Assembly: GCF_905475395.1 (NCBI RefSeq)
Contig: NC_058338.1
Coordinates: 7,516,935-7,580,934, forward strand
DNA length: 64,000 nucleotides
Reading direction: 5' to 3'
Source: Chrysoperla carnea
Lineage: Eukaryota; Arthropoda; Insecta; Neuroptera; Chrysopidae
Part shown: positions 1 to 12,527 of the stretch, in pieces
Layout: the number at the start of each line of letters is the position of its first letter
Position numbering within the stretch: the first letter of the stretch is position 1
Translations under genes and position numbers: made by a program
Notes under the pieces: generated by a model
Databases searched by the model: none
What the model was told of the DNA's origin: nothing
Seen by the model: only the letters and a program-made list of their open reading frames with translations

Positions 1-180
1 TTACTTTGTACACATTGGCACTCGCCTTATGAGCATTTTGTTGTTCTGATGGGAAAACGGTAGATGGATGATATGTTTTCATAGATTTCTCCAAAACAAG
101 TTGGTCGAAATTTAAAAAAATACATATTTAAATTTAAAATAAATTATTGAAAACAAAAAAAAACCGTTGTGCACGACTAA

Positions 181-470
181 TTAAGGATGTATGATCACGG
201 TAGTAGGGACACTAATTAACAAAAATTGATATTTTCAATTTTGATGGTGAATTATACTATAACTTGTCAATATAAGAATAAAACTTTTCGATATCTGGAG
301 TAATTTTCAAAATATCGAAAAAATTTTGTTTGATTATTTAGCTTTCGATTTATCGAAAACAAAGGTAGATATCGAAAATTGTATTCTTATTTTTCCTCTA
401 CATTTATGAAGTTAAGTTAATAACAATATTCATCAACAAAGTTGAAAGCAAAGTACAAATAATTTCAACC
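181..470. repeat. Foldback-type repeat, diverged copy
   Basis: The left end reads AAGGATGTATGATCACGGTAG and is followed by a block that matches the complete foldback element at 16288-16617, including the stretch around 'TTTTCGATAT' and its inverse 'ATATCGAAAA'. The right arm fades out near 470, so only one terminus is clear. No coding potential is visible. It is probably a non-autonomous DNA-transposon relic. Confidence 0.6.
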
Positions 471-1140
471 TCAAGTCGAAACTATCCTTGGCGCTAAATA
501 AATTTTAGTCAGGTATTTAAAGCGGTAATATAGGAGTCATTTTAGTATAGTAGCCTTTTAATTTATTTATTTGACTGGTCTATAAAAAAAGAAAATTAAT
601 AATAATAATTGTTCATACATTTATAAACAATTATCTATGAACGCATAGCAGCATAATAAATATTATAAAAGTAATTAACGATTAAAAAATTATTAACCAT
701 TATAAAACTTCGATTATAATCAACAGTATTATGCAATAAAATTCATCTTATAATCACTGATTATTAATCAGTACAAAAAATGTATGTAACCTCTAAAAAC
801 GATGATTATACAAATGTTTATTATATACCAGTTTATCACTTAATTTCCTGTTAATTTTTTCAAAGTCAGAAATAAATTAATTTATATAAGTATATTACAT
901 TTCCTCTTAAAACATAAAAGAAAAATTTCGCGAACGAATAATAACGTTAAAACAATCATTGAATAAGATATAAATTTGAATTGGATTTCCAACTTCTCTC
1001 CGCAGAAAAAAAGAATTATCTTAAAGCTATGCTTTAGTGCTTTACATTTTACGAAACCGAAATAATGAATAACTAATTTAACCCAATTGTTTTAAGCGTT
1101 ACGAACTTGAACTATAATTAGTATAACTTGATATATACAT
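471..1140. other. AT-rich stretch without recognisable gene
   Basis: About 670 bp of AT-rich sequence with short TTA/AAT runs. I see no open frame of useful length, no RNA gene and no clear repeat boundary. Confidence 0.5.
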
Positions 1141-1144
1141 AATT

Positions 1145-1660
1145 CATACAAGATGGGTAGGCAACCAATCAAAATATAACTTTAAAAAAAGTTTTAGAGC
1201 TTGATAGGGGTCATCATGTTCTGAAATCAGATTGCACCTAGTTCTATGGCTTTAATAGTCAATTTAGATCCTAAAACGTGAAAGATAGAATAACATTTGA
1301 AATTAAAAAGTTTGAAAATCGTTAGTTTTCAGAAAAGTATGTCATTTCTGTTTTGAAGTCTAGTTTCAAGGTCATTAGATCTTCAAATGATCTTGAAAAT
1401 TTAACAAGACTTATTTCCACAGACAAATGACATATTTGTAAATCGCATTTCCTTCGAAAGCTAACGATTTTTGGAAAAATGTGCAACTCTGTGAATGAAA
1501 TGTGTAACTCAATTAAACTTACAACTTTTGTTTAAATTATTTTTTGATTGGTTAATTACAAAACAAGCTATAAGCCATAATCGATTAAAATGGTCCACCC
1601 TATATTTACAGGCTATAACAATATCATTAAAATCGGTCCACCCGTTTTAGAGAAGTATAG
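1145..1660. repeat. Dispersed repeat E with inverted subterminal motif
   Basis: The left part carries CAACCAATCAAAA and the right part carries its inverse, TTTTTGATTGGTTAA, followed by AATGGTCCACCCTATAT. A related right end (TTTTTGATTGGTTAAATAC, then AATGGTCCACCCTGTAT) occurs at 45720-45960. The paired ends and shared terminal motif suggest a TIR-type DNA element. Superfamily not determined. Confidence 0.5.
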
Positions 1661-1984
1661 TGATTAACATCTACATACAAGAAATATATATAATAAATGT
1701 ATTGAGTAGGTAGGTAATTGAATTTACTAACTTAATACCTTTTAGTCTCTCAATCTCTATCTAGTTAATTATAAATTTTTATGATGAAAATATATACAAA
1801 TTTTCACTTGAAAAACTTAAAAACATTGTATCATTAATTATATTTGTAGACAGATGAGGTGATGTTTGTTTGATAGTCTTGTAAATTGACAGAATACAGA
1901 GATTATCACTATAAATAAATATCTACTACAAAGTGATTGAAAAAGAACGATACCTACTCTTGATGATTTTATTTACTGAAATAT

Positions 1985-2190
1985 ATTCTATTTTTAACCC
2001 CCAACTAAAAAGATGGATGCTATAAGTTTAACGTACCTGTATATCTGTGTATTTGTCTGTGGCAACACATCTCCTAAACAGATGAACCGATTTTGTTTTA
2101 TTTTTGCTTGAAAGGTAGTTTGATCGAGGTTGGTCTTAGCTATCCATGTGCGAGTTTAGGGTTCCGTAGCGGAAAAAAACTAGAAAATAC
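1985..2190 (+). repeat. LINE-tail-like dispersed repeat
   Basis: Starts at AACCCCCAACTAAAAAG and runs through TATCTGTGTATTTGTCTGTGG, 'CTAAACAGATGAACCGATTT' and a 'GGGTTCCGTAGCGG' end. A reverse-orientation relative lies in the SLC17 intron (47500-47690). Sequences of this kind are widespread in insect genomes and are often attributed to LINE 3' regions; the class assignment is from memory and tentative. Confidence 0.4.
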
Positions 2191-2342
2191 TTCAAATGAC
2201 TGAGCAGATTTTCTTAAATTTTCTCAATCAATTTACTTTTCAAATAAACAAGAATCAAAATCAGCTCATATGTTTAGAAGCTACGATGCTACCAACGAAT
2301 TGATCAAATTGAGCCACCTGAAATGAATCCATGTTATTGTTA

Positions 2343-2725
2343 AACAAGTGAAAACAAACAATTGACTGAGTTAATTGTTGAAATACCATGCATAGTCAGT
2401 GTTGATTTTTTTATCACATAACATACATAACACATTCAAACTATGTGACACATAACTGATGGGTGCTACGGACTCAAGACCCAATTGACCTATGATGCTC
2501 ACTTTTTACGTCCTGAGTACGCTGTAAAAATTTCAGCTCGATATCTTTTTTCGTTTTTGAGTTACCGTGTCCACAGACGGACGGACGGACAACCGGAAAT
2601 GGACTAATTAGGTGATTTTATGAACACCTATGACAACATTTTTTTCCTAGCATCATTTTTTTAAGCGTTACAAACTTGGGACTAAACTTAATATACTATG
2701 TACATTTCATATATGCATGGTATAA
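2343..2725 (+). repeat. Repeat A copy, internally deleted
   Basis: Carries both ends of repeat A: the left end with 'AATTGACTGAGTTAATTG' and ATACCATGCAT, and the right end with ATGCATGGTAT. The middle, present in longer copies, is missing. The sequence between includes 'CCCAATTGACCTATGATG' and 'GGACGGACGGACAACCGG'. Confidence 0.75.
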
Positions 2726-3169
2726 AAACAAGTTCAAATATTTTCGATATATTGGACAGCAGCGATATTGATCTATAATTATTTAAATTTTCTTTATATA
2801 AAGCTTACATTATAGAGATTACACATATACCTAACAAATAATATATGACTTTTATGATGTGTTTCTTAGATTCAATCTTTTAAAATCACTTGTTTATCTA
2901 CTGCTAAGTAAATTAGTATACTTAAGTTAAGGTCGTTTATATTTATATTTACTTATTTTACAATGATTGTATTTGTATGCATTATGTTTAATTGTTTTAG
3001 TCAATATCATTCATTATTCATGTTAATTATTTTTACATTTTTATAGTATAACTAAATTGTACCTTTATTTACAAATGAAAATTGCAAAATTTAAAAAAAA
3101 AAATTAAACACCAACGTGAATTAGCAAATAATTTTGAATTGAAATTTCGTTGTTCTTTAAAAGCTTACA

Positions 3170-4040
3170 AAAAGTACCATATTGGCAATTTTGATAAAAC
3201 AAGTATGTAATTGTACTAAATTTGGGTCATACTTTTCAAATTTGTGATCAAAATTAACCTAGCTCTAATAGGTTTCCAGAATGTGGAGTCCTTGTCCCGG
3301 AATTAAGCATATGAGTGATAGCTAGCGAAAAATTGACAACACAGCTGAAAAGAATGTCCCAAAATTAGTGGATTTCAAAAAAAATTCCAATATAATCGGA
3401 TCAAATTTGTCCATGTTATCAAAAAAATTGATCGATTTTTTTAACTTTATGACGTCATCAGATCCAAAAAATTTAATTTTGCTCTATCACATCCAAATTT
3501 TATCCAATTTTGATAAACCAAATATGTAATCCTACTTAATTTAGGTCATACTTTTCAAATTTATGATCAAAATTAACCTTCCTCTAATATGTTTCAAGAA
3601 TGTGGAGCCCTGGTTCCGGAATTATGCACATGAGTGATAGCTAGCGAAAAATTGACATCACAGCTGAAGAGAATGGCCCAAAATTAGTGGGTTTCAAAAA
3701 AAATTCCGATATAATCGGATCAAATTTGCCCATGTTATCAAAAAAATCGAATTTTTTAACTTTGTGACGTCATCAGATCCAAAAAATTTAATTTTGCTCT
3801 ATCACATCCAAATTTGATCCAATTTTGATAAACAAGGTATGTAATCCTACTAAATTTGGGTCATACTTTTCAAATTTGTGATCAAAATAAACGTAGCTCT
3901 AATAGGTTTCCAGAATGTGGACTCCTGGTCCCCGAATTAAACACATAAGTGATTGCTAAAGAAAAAATGATATCACAGCTGAAAAAAATGACCCAAAATT
4001 TGGGTTTCAAATTGGGGTTTCAAAAAAAACTCCAATTAGA
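3170..4040 (+). repeat. 316-bp satellite family, about 2.75 diverged copies
   Basis: Three tandem partial monomers spaced about 313-324 bp, recognised by 'ATGTAATCCTACTAAATTTG', GTGATAGCTAGCGAAAAA and TGACGTCATCAGATCC (at about 3450 and 3766). They are in the opposite orientation to the large array at 28.2-30.9 kb and more diverged from one another than its central copies. Confidence 0.8.
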
Positions 4041-4499
4041 TCGGATCGATTTCTTATGCGTCGGTGGCTGGTGCCTCCTTTGCCGCGTCCTCAAACTTTT
4101 CACCCCACAAAAATTTATTGTTTTGATCACAATCATATCATTCTCTTAATGAATTCAAAATCAACCAGCAATATTTTATAGCAAGTACATACATCAAAAA
4201 ATCATTAACAAAAGGTTTTTTTTTTTTGTTTATGTATGGAGTTCAAGGAGACCGGATAATTATTACTTATAGGTGTATAATATTAATGAAGCCAACAACC
4301 GTTAAAATTTAATAAGTGTCTACAAAGTTAAATGTGTCTAGGCTTCTTTGTTTTTGATTTTATTACTCTTTTGTTGTCTACTGTTTGCTGAAAAAAATCT
4401 GGTAGTCAATGAATTTACTTAATTTTATCAATAAAAAAATTCTATTGCAGATAATTAATCTATTTTTATATTTGAACAAACACAGATCATTTATCATTG

Positions 4500-4700
4500 T
4501 ATTGATCTTGTACCTTTTGGCCCAGACGCTTATGGACATTTCCAAAACAATTAGAAAGAAAATTAGGAGTAAAATTTTTCGATGTATACCATAGTTTTTC
4601 AAATATTGTCATCTAATGATTTAAAGAAAATCACTTATAGACGAAATAACATACAAATGCCATACATTTCATCACTCTTAATGTATTTTCTGGAAAAGCG
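4500..4700 (+). repeat. Dispersed repeat D, fragment
   Basis: The segment around TTTTTCGATGTATACCATAG and 'ACATACAAATGCCATACATT' matches 14085-14260 (same orientation) and 20240-20410 (reverse). No coding content. Confidence 0.5.
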
Positions 4701-4954
4701 AGTGCCACTTGAAACAATATTAAAAATTTCATAAATAAAAATAAAAAATATTTTTCAATACAAAATTTTATGATCGCGCTGCTTTCTCTCCTCACAGACA
4801 AGCATTTAGTACCCGCCTTTCAATGTAACATTTAATAACCTATAAAAGTTTTTTTTAGGTAAGGAAAACATATGAAAAGATTTGAATCTTAAGAAGAAGG
4901 CTATTTCTTAAAAAAACGACTTAAGGTAAGGTATTTACTTAAACCCGGACATAC

Positions 4955-5315
4955 TATAATGGTATAACCTAATTTTCGCTGTCACGGGTAAAAAAAGGTG
5001 TTTACGAAAAAAATTTTCTAACAAAAGTTGTTTATTTCTTATAAGGCAAATTTTTTTACATTTAAACTTTTATTCTATCTCAAACGGTTTACAAGAAGGG
5101 TCCTATGGACCCAAGACCCAATTGACCTATGTTGTCATTTACGAACTCAATCCCAATTTTTACGTCCTGAATACACTATAAAAATTTCAGCTCGATATCT
5201 CTTTTCGTTTTTGTATATATTAAAATTTGTTGGTATCATCAATATTTCTAAGCGTTACAAACTTTAGACAAAACTTCGTATACCTTGATATATATTTCAT
5301 ATATACATCGTATAA
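4955..5315 (+). repeat. Repeat A copy, right portion
   Basis: Contains the internal part (AACAAAAGTTGTTTATTTCT), the 'AAGACCCAATTGACCTATG' block and the right end near TATACATCGTATAAAA. The left end and the ACGGACGGAC run are absent. Confidence 0.7.
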
Positions 5316-5539
5316 AAATCATTGATATTCCTCCCTATTCCATCAAAAATATTTAGGCTTAAATAATGACCCAGATAAACGGACACACTTACATAACCCA
5401 AAAAGCATTAGCCTCCTTCTTTAAGACAGTCTAATAATAAAGATATTTTGCAAGAGTTTGCAATCAAACAACAATAAAATTAATCAAAAAATTATAAAAA
5501 TGCGTTGGAAACACCCATATAGGAGACGGAATATAATCA

Positions 5540-6085
5540 TAAAACAAGTGAAAACAAACAATTGACTGAGTTAATTGTTGAAATACCATGCATAGTCAGT
5601 GTTGATTTCTTTATCACATTACACATACATACATGTGACACATACATAACTGATATTCAAGTATATTACATACTAGAAAATGTCCGCCTAATTGGCGCCC
5701 TTACAGGTAAACAGTGATGTTTACGAAAAAATGTTTCAAACAAAAGTTGTTTATTTTTTTATATGGAATATTTTATACAATTAAACTTTTGTTCTATGTC
5801 TAACGGTTTACAAGATGGGCCTTACGGACCCAAGACCCAATTGACCTATGATGCTCATTTACGAACTCGACCTCACTTATTACGTCCTGAGTACGCTTTT
5901 TTCGTTTTTGAGCTATCTTGTCCACAGACGGACGGACGGACAACCGGAAATGGACTAATTAGGTGATTCTATGAACATCTATACCAAAATTTTGTTCGTA
6001 GCATCAATATTTTTAAGCGTTACAAACTTGGGATTAAACTTAGTATACCTTGCTTATTACATATATATGCATGGTATAATTACTT
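5540..6085 (+). repeat. Repeat A, most complete copy
   Basis: Left end 'AATTGACTGAGTTAATTG' followed by ATACCATGCAT, then about 500 bp with 'AACAAAAGTTGTTTATTTTT', 'CCCAATTGACCTATGATG', 'GACGGACGGACAACCGG' and 'TTTAAGCGTTACAAACTTGG', and right end ATGCATGGTAT. The inverted ATACCATGCAT / ATGCATGGTAT pair suggests a TIR element, but conserved sequence also lies outside the left motif, so the true border is unclear. Superfamily not assigned. Confidence 0.75.
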
Positions 6086-8867
6086 AACAATAGCTATATG
6101 TATTGTAAAAATTATAATATGATTAATAAAATATCTTGATATGAAAAATGAAACAACGAACTTTCATTTTCGATTAGTTATATTATTTTACAAAATCAAT
6201 AAAATTGAATTTTTAATATTCATATATTTATAGCACACAAGCATATTATATGCTCTTTAAGAATTTATTGCAAAAATACTATTAGTAGCTACAAAGTGAT
6301 TTTATACTTTTGATGTTATAAAACAGATCCAATCTTTAAAGGATTTACAGATATTTATTGCTAATTAGGAAGTTGTCTCACATCTTAAATGCTCATAAGT
6401 GGTCGACCTCGGAATCTAACGGAATTAGCTGATTATCTGCAAAGATCTATATTTTGATAGTATAAATGTTGTCTCCAAAGTCACATATGGTCACACGTGC
6501 CAGCGTCCTTAGATATTCATTTTTTAATATCTCGTTTTCTTTGTCTTCAATCGTATTAACATTTAATATCTAAGATTTTAGAGGATTAAATTCTCTGAAA
6601 ATTTCGTCTGTGACATTTTTTTTATATGTTGAAACGTTTTTGAAATAAAGCAGAATACTACGAAATGATCTTTTTGAAGTAAGTACCACTGACAACATGC
6701 TCAAAAAGTTTTATAAACTCTAAACTATTTTTAAGGTTTTTTATAAACTCTAAACAATGTGAGATACACATCTTTCAAAAAATATCAAATTTTTCATTTA
6801 TTTGTCGCTAAATACTCCGAATTTCAATTGGCAATAACTCCGTAAGTAGTGACTTTTACTTAGAATTCATCCCTCTCCTGATCTCTTTTGTCATTTTCAA
6901 CATATATTTTACCATCCCCTGGGCAAAATCATCTCTCGGCACCATATAACTTTTGATCTAAAGGGTGAACTTTGCTTAATGCCAAATTTTCATCGTAGTA
7001 GGTCTTATAGGCCAAAACTTAGAGATTCCGCCTCGTTTACTGGAGTAGAAGGGATGCACTCACTACCGTCTAACTTTATAAGTATCTCATTACTATGGCT
7101 GATATCGAAGTTGCAACAGTTAGTTCTTGTGGTAGCTCTTTAGTTATATCCATATTTCTACTGAATTTCCTGATCACTTTGTACTTGCTATTACATGAAA
7201 TGTATAAATTTATAGTATACATGGTGTTTTTTTAAATGTTAAAACAAATTATTAATGCCTTGTTTATTTGATTCTTGGCATGCTTTCGCAATAACGCACA
7301 CACACAAAAAATGATTCTATAAAATGTTTTATGGCGTACACCATCAATAATTTATTTTACAACATATTATTATTATTTTTAGGTTAAAAACCATGATGGG
7401 AGTACGTAGGGGTTTATTGGGTAATCGCATAACATCATCAGGAGGTCAATTACGTAATATTCGGTTTGAAACGTACCCCGCTATAAATATATCGTACCCG
7501 AGATATCATATTTTGAACCAAAAGTATGCCTTTTTTAAAAAGTTCGTATGTATCTTTTCTGAAATTCGAATATATTTTGCCAAAAAAAATACTGTTTGCC
7601 CCAAGAAACTTTGCGTGTAACATTCTTTATTTACACAATATTTTCCTTTAAATCCTTAACCACCCGTTTATGAGGAATGTCTTATGGGATTCAAACTTTC
7701 AAAGTGCTACATTGAATTTGACTTTTACCTTCAGGATCATTTAAAAACCGGATTAAACTCGTTACACACCCATTGTAGACATTGTCCCACCTGCCTCTTG
7801 GTCCCGCCTGCCACACAGATTCGTCCATCTACCCTCCCCCCCCCCATTCAGGGAAGATGTTAAACCCAATTTTCAATAAACCTCTAAATCTATCAATAAA
7901 GTAAGTGTAGAATAAAAACTTTAAGTAGTCAAAGGATAAAGCTCCCAATGTTTTTTTTTTTTTTGAACGTGGATACTTCTCAGTGTGGATACTTCTCACT
8001 TGCGATTGTCTCTAAAATAATCGGGTCTGAGATAAAAGTCCACGAAGGGTGATTATTAAAGATCCTCGACATGGTTGTGAAAATACAAATGTATTTTGCA
8101 ACTACACAGAACTATCGTTTTGCTTTAATTTTCAACCCACTTACAATCGCCATTTGAGTGACGTACTCCCTTAAAAACAATACACAAATTTTAGTGACGT
8201 TGTAAAAACGTATTGGAATCTGTTCAAGGTAGTTTTTGTGATAATTATGGTAAAATATTTTTAAAAAAAGATTTTTTTTTTGCATTATGTTAATGAGGAT
8301 TATATTATCTGAGTTGGTATATACGTACTTTACCTACCTATCGTATGGTTGATTTGATAAGAATACTTAATTGAGTAGCTAGGTCAAGTTTAATCTTTTT
8401 ATTTATATATTAATAACAAAAATAAATAAATATTTATTTATTTAAAAATAATAATAATAATATTAAATAAAATATTTGGTTCTAGTTCAGCAATACTTAA
8501 TTATTATTAATTTTGTGTTAAATTTGCATATATTTATTTTAAATTCATATTTATGCTGAATAAGAAGTAAGTATATGTTGTTTAAACATTCACTTATCTA
8601 AGTATTAAAATTAGAGAATTTACGTGTTCAAAAATTTACAAATATCAAGAAAGATGTATTAAATATTTAATCAGTGTCTTTAAGGTTGATCGAACATTGA
8701 GGCAAGGTATAGATAAAAATCTGAATTTTTTCGATTATTAACTGTTCATACGTATAAAATCATTTGTTGGAGAAAGATTTGACGAAGGATTTTCATGTAG
8801 TTAATCATTAAAATTAAATTCTACTTTTTACCCCGACAATACAATGGCGAGATTACTAAACCTAGAC
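6086..8867. other. Long AT-rich stretch, no supported gene
   Basis: About 2.8 kb with no gene I can support. It has a short poly-C run at about 7838-7848 and poly-T runs near 7950 and 8270. A 75-codon open stretch at 7393-7620 has no recognisable domain and decays into low-complexity codons; I do not treat it as a gene. Confidence 0.5.
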
Positions 8868-9340
8868 CTAGCCTTTAAACTACATATCATAATTTGTCAA
8901 ATTAGGCATCGTTAGATACGTCTTGATCGTCCGCTGGTTATAGGCTATGTGGCGTCACTTTAAATTGAATATGCAGCCCTCCAGAGGACATAAAGTTCAA
9001 ATTAAAGGGCGTAACACTTTTCAAAAGTATATATATTGTTATACTTAATCAGAAAATTTTAACCTCAAAATAGCTTAAAATGTATGTATTTTAACCTGTT
9101 CCCACCTAGCTTCTAAACTACTTATCATAATTTGACAAATGAGGTATCGTTAGAAGCATCATGATCGCCCGCTGGTTATATGCTATAACCAAGTGGTGTC
9201 ACATTAAATTTAATACGGCGCCCTCTAGAGGGCATTAAGCTACGATAGCACTTTTCAAATATATATTTGTTGTAATACTTTCTCACGAAATTATAAACCC
9301 AAAATGATTTAAATAAAATAAAGTTCGAAAGCTAATCCCT
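8868..9340. repeat. Two-copy diverged tandem duplication, about 238 bp
   Basis: Two adjacent copies recognised by AACTACATATCATAATTTG (about 8879) and AACTACTTATCATAATTTG (about 9117), each followed by 'CGCTGGTTAT', a GTGGCGTCAC/GTGGTGTCAC block and GCCCTC-AGAGG. Divergence is moderate, so the duplication is old. Confidence 0.65.
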
Positions 9341-10143
9341 CGACAATTATCCCTAAACAGTTTTCCACATAATCGAAAAGACTGTAATGACGATTTTACT
9401 TATCATAACAATTTCAGATGAAAATATTTGCTTGTTTTTATACTTTTAAGATCATTCGGTAATTGTCGGGGTTTTAGTTTTCGAACTTTATGTTATTACT
9501 TATTTTGATGACGTCACCAAAATAAGTAAACACGTAAATACAAATTTCGAAATGAATTTCCCAAATAGTGGGTTGGTTCCTCCATTTAACCCTGAAGACG
9601 TACAAAAACCTAGACACTAACCTTTGAATAAGAAAATATAAGTTCATATGATGACTCATATAAAGTATTTAAGATGAATTACTAAGTAACTACTTGTAGC
9701 TAAATAAAATCATGATTTATAATTATCTGTCTTAAGTCACATACATATATGATCATCTGATATCATTTCTTATTACTTATACTCTTAGGTCAAGTTATCT
9801 CTTCTCTTAAAAAAAAAAAAACAACTACGTCATTCAATTCAAAACCATTTAAAAATGTTTTTGAATGTTAAAAAATTCTACACCTTCTTTTTCAAATTTT
9901 TAAAAGTACTTAATAAATGCTATCATATATGTATACTTTCTACTTTCACTTAAAAATAGTATGTCAACTTTATATATTAACATTGTAGCAAATATATTAA
10001 CTACATATGTAGGTACAGTCTGTCCCTATCTACCATTCAGAAAGCTTTATGCTAATTTGGAGCTCCAACTATAACAAAATGTCTTAAAGCACGTAAACAG
10101 CAGGATCTGCAGAGAAAGTAATTGAAAATTGTTGTTGTGTTAA

Positions 10144-10401
10144 GGGGCAATTCCACTGAGGCAACACTGAGCGACATGCCGCTCAATATTTGCCGCTAAT
10201 AAGTGTTACTTATTGTAGGTGTGCGACAACATAGCACAAAATTCAATTAAATTTGTCCAGATTCTGTTGGATAGACGACGACACTGTTCAAACTTGTAGC
10301 ATGCGGCATATTTTTTGTCGCTTTTTGTTCCCTCTATTGATAAACTATGTGTGGCATACTTCAATGCCGCATGCTACATGTTGCCTCAGTGGAATTGTGC
10401 C
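10144..10401. mobile_element. MITE with 23-bp TIRs and an inner inverted repeat
   Basis: The left end GGGGCAATTCCACTGAGGC (10144 on) and the right end, read on the other strand as GGCACAATTCCACTGAGGC, match over 23 bp with two differences. Inside the right half, TGTAGCATGCGGCAT (10295-10309) and its exact inverse (10364-10378) form a second stem. The flanks are TTAA on the left and TTTA on the right, compatible with a decayed TTAA target. No transposase. Superfamily uncertain. Confidence 0.7.
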
Positions 10402-10479
10402 TTTAGAAAGTCAATTGAAACTATGGGAATAACCACTGTGATAGATCACACCCGTGATCATATAAAAAAGTTACTAAAT

Positions 10480-10540
10480 GAGCTTAGCTCAGTAGTAACT
10501 ATCTGGGAGGTGTTTTTAGTGGGTTCGACCTCCCAACCTA
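10480..10540 (+). repeat. tRNA-like (SINE-type) promoter remnant
   Basis: TTAGCTCAGTAGT resembles an RNA polymerase III A box and GGGTTCGACCTCCC, about 37 bp later, resembles a B box. The segment cannot be folded into a full cloverleaf by eye, so it is more likely a tRNA-derived SINE head or pseudo-tRNA than a functional tRNA. Confidence 0.4.
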
Positions 10541-10599
10541 TTAAGAAGAATGAAGTCCTTCTGCCTTTGGGGTTTTGGCATATCCAAACGCCAAAAAGC

Positions 10600-11075
10600 A
10601 TGAAAAAAATAATTGACTGAGTTAATTGCTGAAATACCCTGTATAGAAAGTGTTAATGCCTGTGCTTGCATTATTTTTTATAAATTAGAAGAGTTTAATA
10701 AATCAACACCATTTATTTGGTTTTCGAAAATTTTCGTAAGTACTTTCTAGAATTTTGTTGAAACTAGTTGAAGTTACCTGCAAATTTTCAACTCCCTATC
10801 TTTGATAATTTTGGAGAAAGTAGACACCAAAATTTTGTCTCAATTTACGCCCTCGCGGATAAACAGTGATGTTTACAAAACTTTAAAATTTTTTTCTATC
10901 TCTACCGGTTTACAAGATGCAAGACTCAATTGGCCTATATTACTCATTTACAAACTCAAATTCACTTTTAAAGTATTCACAGGCAGATGAATAATCAATA
11001 TTTCTAAGCGTTACAAACTTGAGACTAAACTTAGTATACTTTAATATATATTTCATACATACAGAGTACAAAAAA
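10600..11075 (+). repeat. Repeat A copy with diverged middle
   Basis: Left end AATTGACTGAGTTAATTG then ATACCCTGTATAG; right end CATACAGAGTACAAAA. The 'GACGGACGGAC' block is deleted. It contains the 'GTGATGTTTAC' block and an 'ACTCAATTGGCCTATATTAC' block. Confidence 0.7.
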
Positions 11076-11524
11076 ACTATAAATTATAGACCAGTCTTTA
11101 ACCCGAAAAGTGAACCGACGCTCTGATCTAAATGGCATGTCAATTTTTAGTATCGCTCAAAAAACGCTTATTATAACTTTAGGTGGGACTCTCTGTATAG
11201 ATAATGTAACAACTATTATTTTTATTTTTCTGTAAATATACTTTTTAATATAAGAAGAAAGATGTTGGAATTTCTTTTTTGATCTATGAAACAACTTATA
11301 ATTTTATGGTACATATACAAAATGATTCAAGAGAAGATAAATGGTATAATATGCGACATATTATGCTGATCAATTTTATCTAAACATTTCTATGATTTTT
11401 TCTAACCAGACCATCGGAATACTCAAATAGATTAAAATTTCGTTAGAAATAATAAATATAAATACAATTGAAAGCAAAAATAATGAAATATTCTCAAAAA
11501 AATGATTTTTGCAATCTTTGACCT

Positions 11525-11925
11525 TAAATATCTATATGTATATATATAATTGTATGGATTTCATTTATGACTTACATTGAAAATTTAATATTATTGTCTC
11601 ACAAATTTAAATAAATAATTATCAGAATTAACATTTAAAAAATAATATTTGTGCAATTTGCTTTCTTTTTTTCACAATTTTTAATGCATTAAGTTTAATT
11701 AATTAGTGTTTTTCAATAATTTTAATTTGACATTTACTATAACATTAACATGTAAAGAATTGCAAATTAGTCATAACAGCCTCCTTTAACGCCAAAATTT
11801 CTCACTGGAAACGCTGGCATCGATTTTATTGTCCCTATCATGACTACGCACACAGCGAATAGACATAAACTTAAATGTCCAGCCATAATAATAAAGCAGT
11901 TTAAGGTTACCATGGAAACAGCCTG
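11525..11925 (-). repeat. Dispersed repeat C
   Basis: The reverse complement of this segment matches 60763-61137 over more than 300 bp, including ATCGATGCCAGCG, 'AAAGGAGGCTGTTATGACT' and 'TTTGTGAGACAATAATATT'. Both copies also have a GTTACCATGGAAAC box. No coding potential; class unknown. Confidence 0.7.
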
Positions 11926-12393
11926 AAATAAAACTTACATGTTGCTAATAATTTGATTTGCTTCCACCCTGATTCATTTTGTAAGTACAAAATAACAAAT
12001 TATTTAAATGATAATATAATTATTATATATAAATATATACATATAATAATATTAAAATCGACTTCTCTTTACTTTTTTTTTATAAATAAATATAGATAGT
12101 TACTAAACTAAAAACTACATGCCATATTTTATACAGTAAAACCTTGTATTTTCTTTCTACTTATAACTTACTTATTCATCACAACTTTCTAAAGAATTTT
12201 ATAATGTCTATAAAAATATCATATAATTATAAATATTATAGCAATCTGAGAGTACGTACAGTAGTCAAACTTTTAAATCTTATATCTGAATAATATAAAA
12301 TACCGAATGCTTCAAAATTGTGAGACAACAGTGTACTGTAAGAAACGAAGCATTTAACCAAGGAAAAAATTCAAGTTATGTTAGGAAATTCAA

Positions 12394-12441
12394 TTTCATT
12401 AGATTTTGTTGTTAAATAAAATCAAACAAAATCTAATGAAA
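12394..12441. repeat. Perfect 17-bp inverted repeat (hairpin)
   Basis: TTTCATTAGATTTTGTT (12394-12410) and its exact inverse (12425-12441) are separated by 14 nt. Outer bases extend the arms imperfectly. It lies about 90 bp upstream of the longer hairpin at 12528-12603. Confidence 0.8.
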
Positions 12442-12527
12442 CCGAAATTTTTGATGTAAGTCAAGCCACATTTCTTTTTTTATTTTTAGGATTTTAATGA
12501 AATTTCTCTTAAAGTTGGCTTCATATT

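Noticed and set aside
7393-7620. 75-codon frame after a TTTTTAG acceptor-like site
   Set aside because: Looks like a possible exon start, but the second half is low-complexity and nothing matches a known protein; not compatible with the missing TBL2 N-terminus.
10315-10620. 101-codon open frame on the + strand
   Set aside because: It runs across the MITE right end, a tRNA-like segment and the start of repeat A, so it is a chance frame over unrelated pieces.
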